The notes under the pieces are model-generated. The model was not told where the DNA came from and made no database searches. It saw only the letters and a program-made list of their open reading frames with translations. The position numbers and the translations under genes are program-made. Positions 61,686 through 64,000 of a stretch of DNA of 64,000 nt are shown here, piece after piece (the first letter of the stretch is position 1; each line of letters begins with the position of its first letter). The stretch is from contig NZ_CP031396.1 of assembly GCF_003363755.1 (NCBI RefSeq), forward strand, positions 868,001 to 932,000, written 5' to 3'. This DNA comes from Pseudomonas protegens (GTDB lineage: Bacteria > Pseudomonadota > Gammaproteobacteria > Pseudomonadales > Pseudomonadaceae).

Positions 61686-63977
61686 TCAGAGGTTTTCGTA
61701 ACGGTTCATGTCCATGACTCCGGCCTCGACCGGGTCGACTTCCTGCAGATAACGGGTCTGATCGTGGAAGTACTGCCAGAACTGCGGATGACTGCGGCGA
61801 ATCCCCCAGCGATCGACGATCTTCTCGAAGCCGGCGGCATCCCTGGCCGCTTGCATGGCCTGGACAAATGCCGGCACCTGCTCGCTCGGAACGTTGAACA
61901 TGAAGTTCGGATAACTGCTGAGAATGCCCGGAAAAATGGTCAGGGTGTCCAGACCCGGCTGGTAGCGTAGCGACTCGCCCAGCATGAAGGCCACGTTACT
62001 GTGGGCGCGATTGCGCAGCATGCTGTAGAACTCGCGCTTGCCGCTCGGGGCCTGGACCCGCAGCAAGGTGGCTTCCGGCAACTGCTCGATGACCTTGAGT
62101 CCCGCCGCCGGACGCGACGCCAGGCGGCTCAGGGCCTGATCGGCATCCTGCAACGCCGGGTCGATATTGGGCCGCGAGCAATAGGCACTGTCACAGCGAT
62201 TGATCGGGTCCGGCTTGGCGTTGAGCTCGCCATAGCGGGCCAGCAACTGATGGGCGAAGTCTTTCTTCGGGTCCTTGGGGTCCAGTTTCAAGGCGCTGCG
62301 CTTGTCGTCGTCGATGGACTCGTAATCCAGCCACATCTTGAACTTGCCGCTGTTCTGGTACCAATCGTCAAGGAAATCCTCACGGGTGCCAGCGGGCATC
62401 AGGCGCAGGAAGTTCTGCTCGGCGCCGTTGCGGATCAGGTCGAAGTACAACCGGGTCTGGGCCTGGTGGGAGACGTTGCCGAACACGTCGAAATTCACCG
62501 CCAACTGATAATAGGTGCGCTCCAGCAGCGGGTAATCGAACAGCCACATCGTCTGCGGCACCTCGCCGATCAGGCCCTTGCTCACCGAAGCACTGTCGAA
62601 GTGGCGGAAGATGCTCAGCAGCGCGTTGTCGTTGCCGGCCCACAGGGTCGACCAGCTGGGGGCCGGAGAGTCGGCATAGAAGTCGCGGCGCAGGGCTTCG
62701 TATTCGTTGCGCTTGTCGCGATAGGACAGCCACAGGCTGAGCACGCTGCCGACATCGTCGTTCTGCCCAGGCATGGCCAACAGCGGTGTGGCTTGGCCAC
62801 GATAGGTAGGATCGGTGATGTACAGGTCGTGTTCCGGGGCCTGGAACAGCGCCCAGAAGTTGTCGCGGATCACATCGGTGGCGATCTGCCCGCGGCACAC
62901 CGGGCCACGAATGAAGGTGCGCACGAAGTATTCGGCGTTATCCAGCATGAACTGGTAGCGGGCCTTGGCCGGAATCGCCTCGAAGGTCTCGAACGGATTG
63001 GCCCGGCGCCCCGGCCCGTAGCCCGGCAAGGCGCTGACCTGCCAGTCGCCGCTGTAGAACAGGGTCTTGACCCGGGCCATCTTCGCCGCGCTCAGCGGGT
63101 AGGTGATGTGGGTCTTGTGCACGATCACCCCTTGCACCGGCCACAGGCGGTAATACACCTGGGTGCCCGGGTCGTCGTTGGGGCGCCGGGTGTTGATCAG
63201 GTCGATGGGCTGGCCGCTGGGGGTCCGCGAGCGCACCCACTGGAAGAAGTGCCCCGGCTCGCCGCCTTCGAAATAGATGTGGGCCAGGAACCAGTGTTCG
63301 TAGAGCCAGCGCGCCACCAGGCTTTCCCGCGCGCCGGGGGCGTTGAGCAGGTTCTCCCACTGGGCCACTTGCAGGCTTTCCCGGGCACTGGGGGCCAGGC
63401 CCTGCTCGTCGATGGGCGCACCAGAGGCCAACCAGCGTTGCAGGGTCTGGTACTGCTGGTCGGTGAGGCCGGTGACGGCCAGGGGCATGCCTTCCTTGGG
63501 ATGAGCACCGGCATAGGCGTCGAACTCCCCCAGCTGCGGGCACATATTCTCGCGGCTCAGGCCCAGCACGATCTCGCTGGGCAGCTTGGCATTGGGTTGC
63601 AAGGGGGTGCGGTGGCCGAGTTCGAGCATGCGCGCCATCAGCGCTGCCTGGCTGCCCTGGGCGTCGAGCACCGAATAGAAGCCCTGGCGCTGCCAGGCCG
63701 CCTTGCCGCTGGCGTCATAGAACAGCCGCGTAGGCGCCTGGGCCTTGCTGCGCTCACCGTCGTACACCGGAATCTTCGACGCGCCACGACCGGCCCCTTC
63801 GCCACTGCCCAGGTTGAGCTGACAGGCGGAGTCGTAGCAGGCATGACAGGCCACGCATTTCTCGGTAAAGATCGGCTGGATGTCGCGGGTGTAGGAAATG
63901 GCCGGTGCGGGACCTTGGGCCATGCACAATGAACTGAGCAGCAGCAAAGCGCTGGCAACGACAAAACGGTACGGCAT
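61686..63977 (-). CDS. cti: Periplasmic fatty acid cis/trans isomerase
   Basis: This 763-residue heme protein isomerises cis to trans unsaturated fatty acids in membrane phospholipids, a fast stress response of Pseudomonas to solvents and heat. It has a Sec signal peptide (MPYRFVVASALLLLSSLCMA) and the cytochrome c-type heme site C41-V-A-C44-H45, part of FTEKCVACHACYDSACQL. Length matches Cti (about 765). It is transcribed alone; its upstream region runs off the window after 23 bp, so its promoter is not seen. Confidence 0.95.
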   Translation of the reverse strand: MPYRFVVASALLLLSSLCMAQGPAPAISYTRDIQPIFTEKCVACHACYDSACQLNLGSGEGAGRGASKIPVYDGERSKAQAPTRLFYDASGKAAWQRQGFYSVLDAQGSQAALMARMLELGHRTPLQPNAKLPSEIVLGLSRENMCPQLGEFDAYAGAHPKEGMPLAVTGLTDQQYQTLQRWLASGAPIDEQGLAPSARESLQVAQWENLLNAPGARESLVARWLYEHWFLAHIYFEGGEPGHFFQWVRSRTPSGQPIDLINTRRPNDDPGTQVYYRLWPVQGVIVHKTHITYPLSAAKMARVKTLFYSGDWQVSALPGYGPGRRANPFETFEAIPAKARYQFMLDNAEYFVRTFIRGPVCRGQIATDVIRDNFWALFQAPEHDLYITDPTYRGQATPLLAMPGQNDDVGSVLSLWLSYRDKRNEYEALRRDFYADSPAPSWSTLWAGNDNALLSIFRHFDSASVSKGLIGEVPQTMWLFDYPLLERTYYQLAVNFDVFGNVSHQAQTRLYFDLIRNGAEQNFLRLMPAGTREDFLDDWYQNSGKFKMWLDYESIDDDKRSALKLDPKDPKKDFAHQLLARYGELNAKPDPINRCDSAYCSRPNIDPALQDADQALSRLASRPAAGLKVIEQLPEATLLRVQAPSGKREFYSMLRNRAHSNVAFMLGESLRYQPGLDTLTIFPGILSSYPNFMFNVPSEQVPAFVQAMQAARDAAGFEKIVDRWGIRRSHPQFWQYFHDQTRYLQEVDPVEAGVMDMNRYENL

Positions 63978-64000
63978 GTCCCTGGTCCCGAAAGTAAAAA

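Overview
The window looks like a chromosomal stretch of a fluorescens-lineage Pseudomonas (chlororaphis/protegens/fluorescens type). The reasons are high GC, Pseudomonas-type REP palindromes, an IS5-like miniature element, periplasmic Cti cis-trans isomerase, NfuA, and a CobW-CobN-CobE-CobM plus CbtAB cobalamin layout. The species cannot be fixed from this sequence alone. No tRNA, rRNA, CRISPR array or complete insertion sequence was seen.

Layout. 1-10.2 kb: a cut-off lipoprotein, a miniature inverted-repeat element, a DJ-1/PfpI protein, WecB epimerase, a TerC-CBS membrane protein, a VOC protein, and a LysR regulator divergent from a small secreted protein, a DHA2 exporter and an FAD oxidoreductase. 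10.4-21 kb: a type VI secretion effector island of VgrG, DUF2169 adaptor, PAAR-like RHS protein with a foreign AT-rich C-terminal toxin, its putative immunity gene, an AT-rich gene-poor stretch and a truncated near-identical copy of part of the RHS core lying in frame with a PTS EIIA gene. 21-29 kb: a beta-lactamase-fold serine hydrolase, then a polyamine/ornithine set (Lrp regulator, acetylpolyamine amidohydrolase-like enzyme, ornithine cyclodeaminase, amino acid permease) and an unknown membrane protein. 29-40.8 kb: a catabolic region with an MHS transporter, an AMP-ligase, a SCPx-type thiolase, a divergent PAS-LuxR regulator, two paralogous Cys-containing unknowns, a cyclase-family hydrolase, SDR, aldehyde dehydrogenase, tartrate/malate-type dehydrogenase and a LysR regulator.

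41-50.8 kb: two convergent operons. One (plus strand) encodes an FAD amine oxidase translationally coupled to a ThDP-dependent 2-oxoacid decarboxylase, followed by an exported His-rich TPR-like protein. The other (minus strand) encodes a phospholipase D-like protein, a tyrosinase with a Cys-x-His motif, and a DUF2182 membrane protein. They may form one oxidative pathway for an aromatic amino acid or amine; that is inference.

51-60.8 kb: a cobalamin/cobalt region. Two cobalamin riboswitches sit back to back. One precedes cobW-cobN-chlI/D (minus strand), the other precedes cbtB-cbtA-cobE-cobM (plus strand). The chelatase AAA+ gene ends in an A AAA AAG slippery heptamer, with a 6-nt spacer and a strong hairpin, and the VWA domain lies open in the -1 frame with no usable start codon of its own. 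This is a textbook programmed -1 frameshift expected to make both the small (ChlI-like, 335 aa) and medium (ChlD-like, about 553 aa) chelatase subunits from one gene. It is the strongest structural finding here. The window ends with nfuA and the cti isomerase gene.
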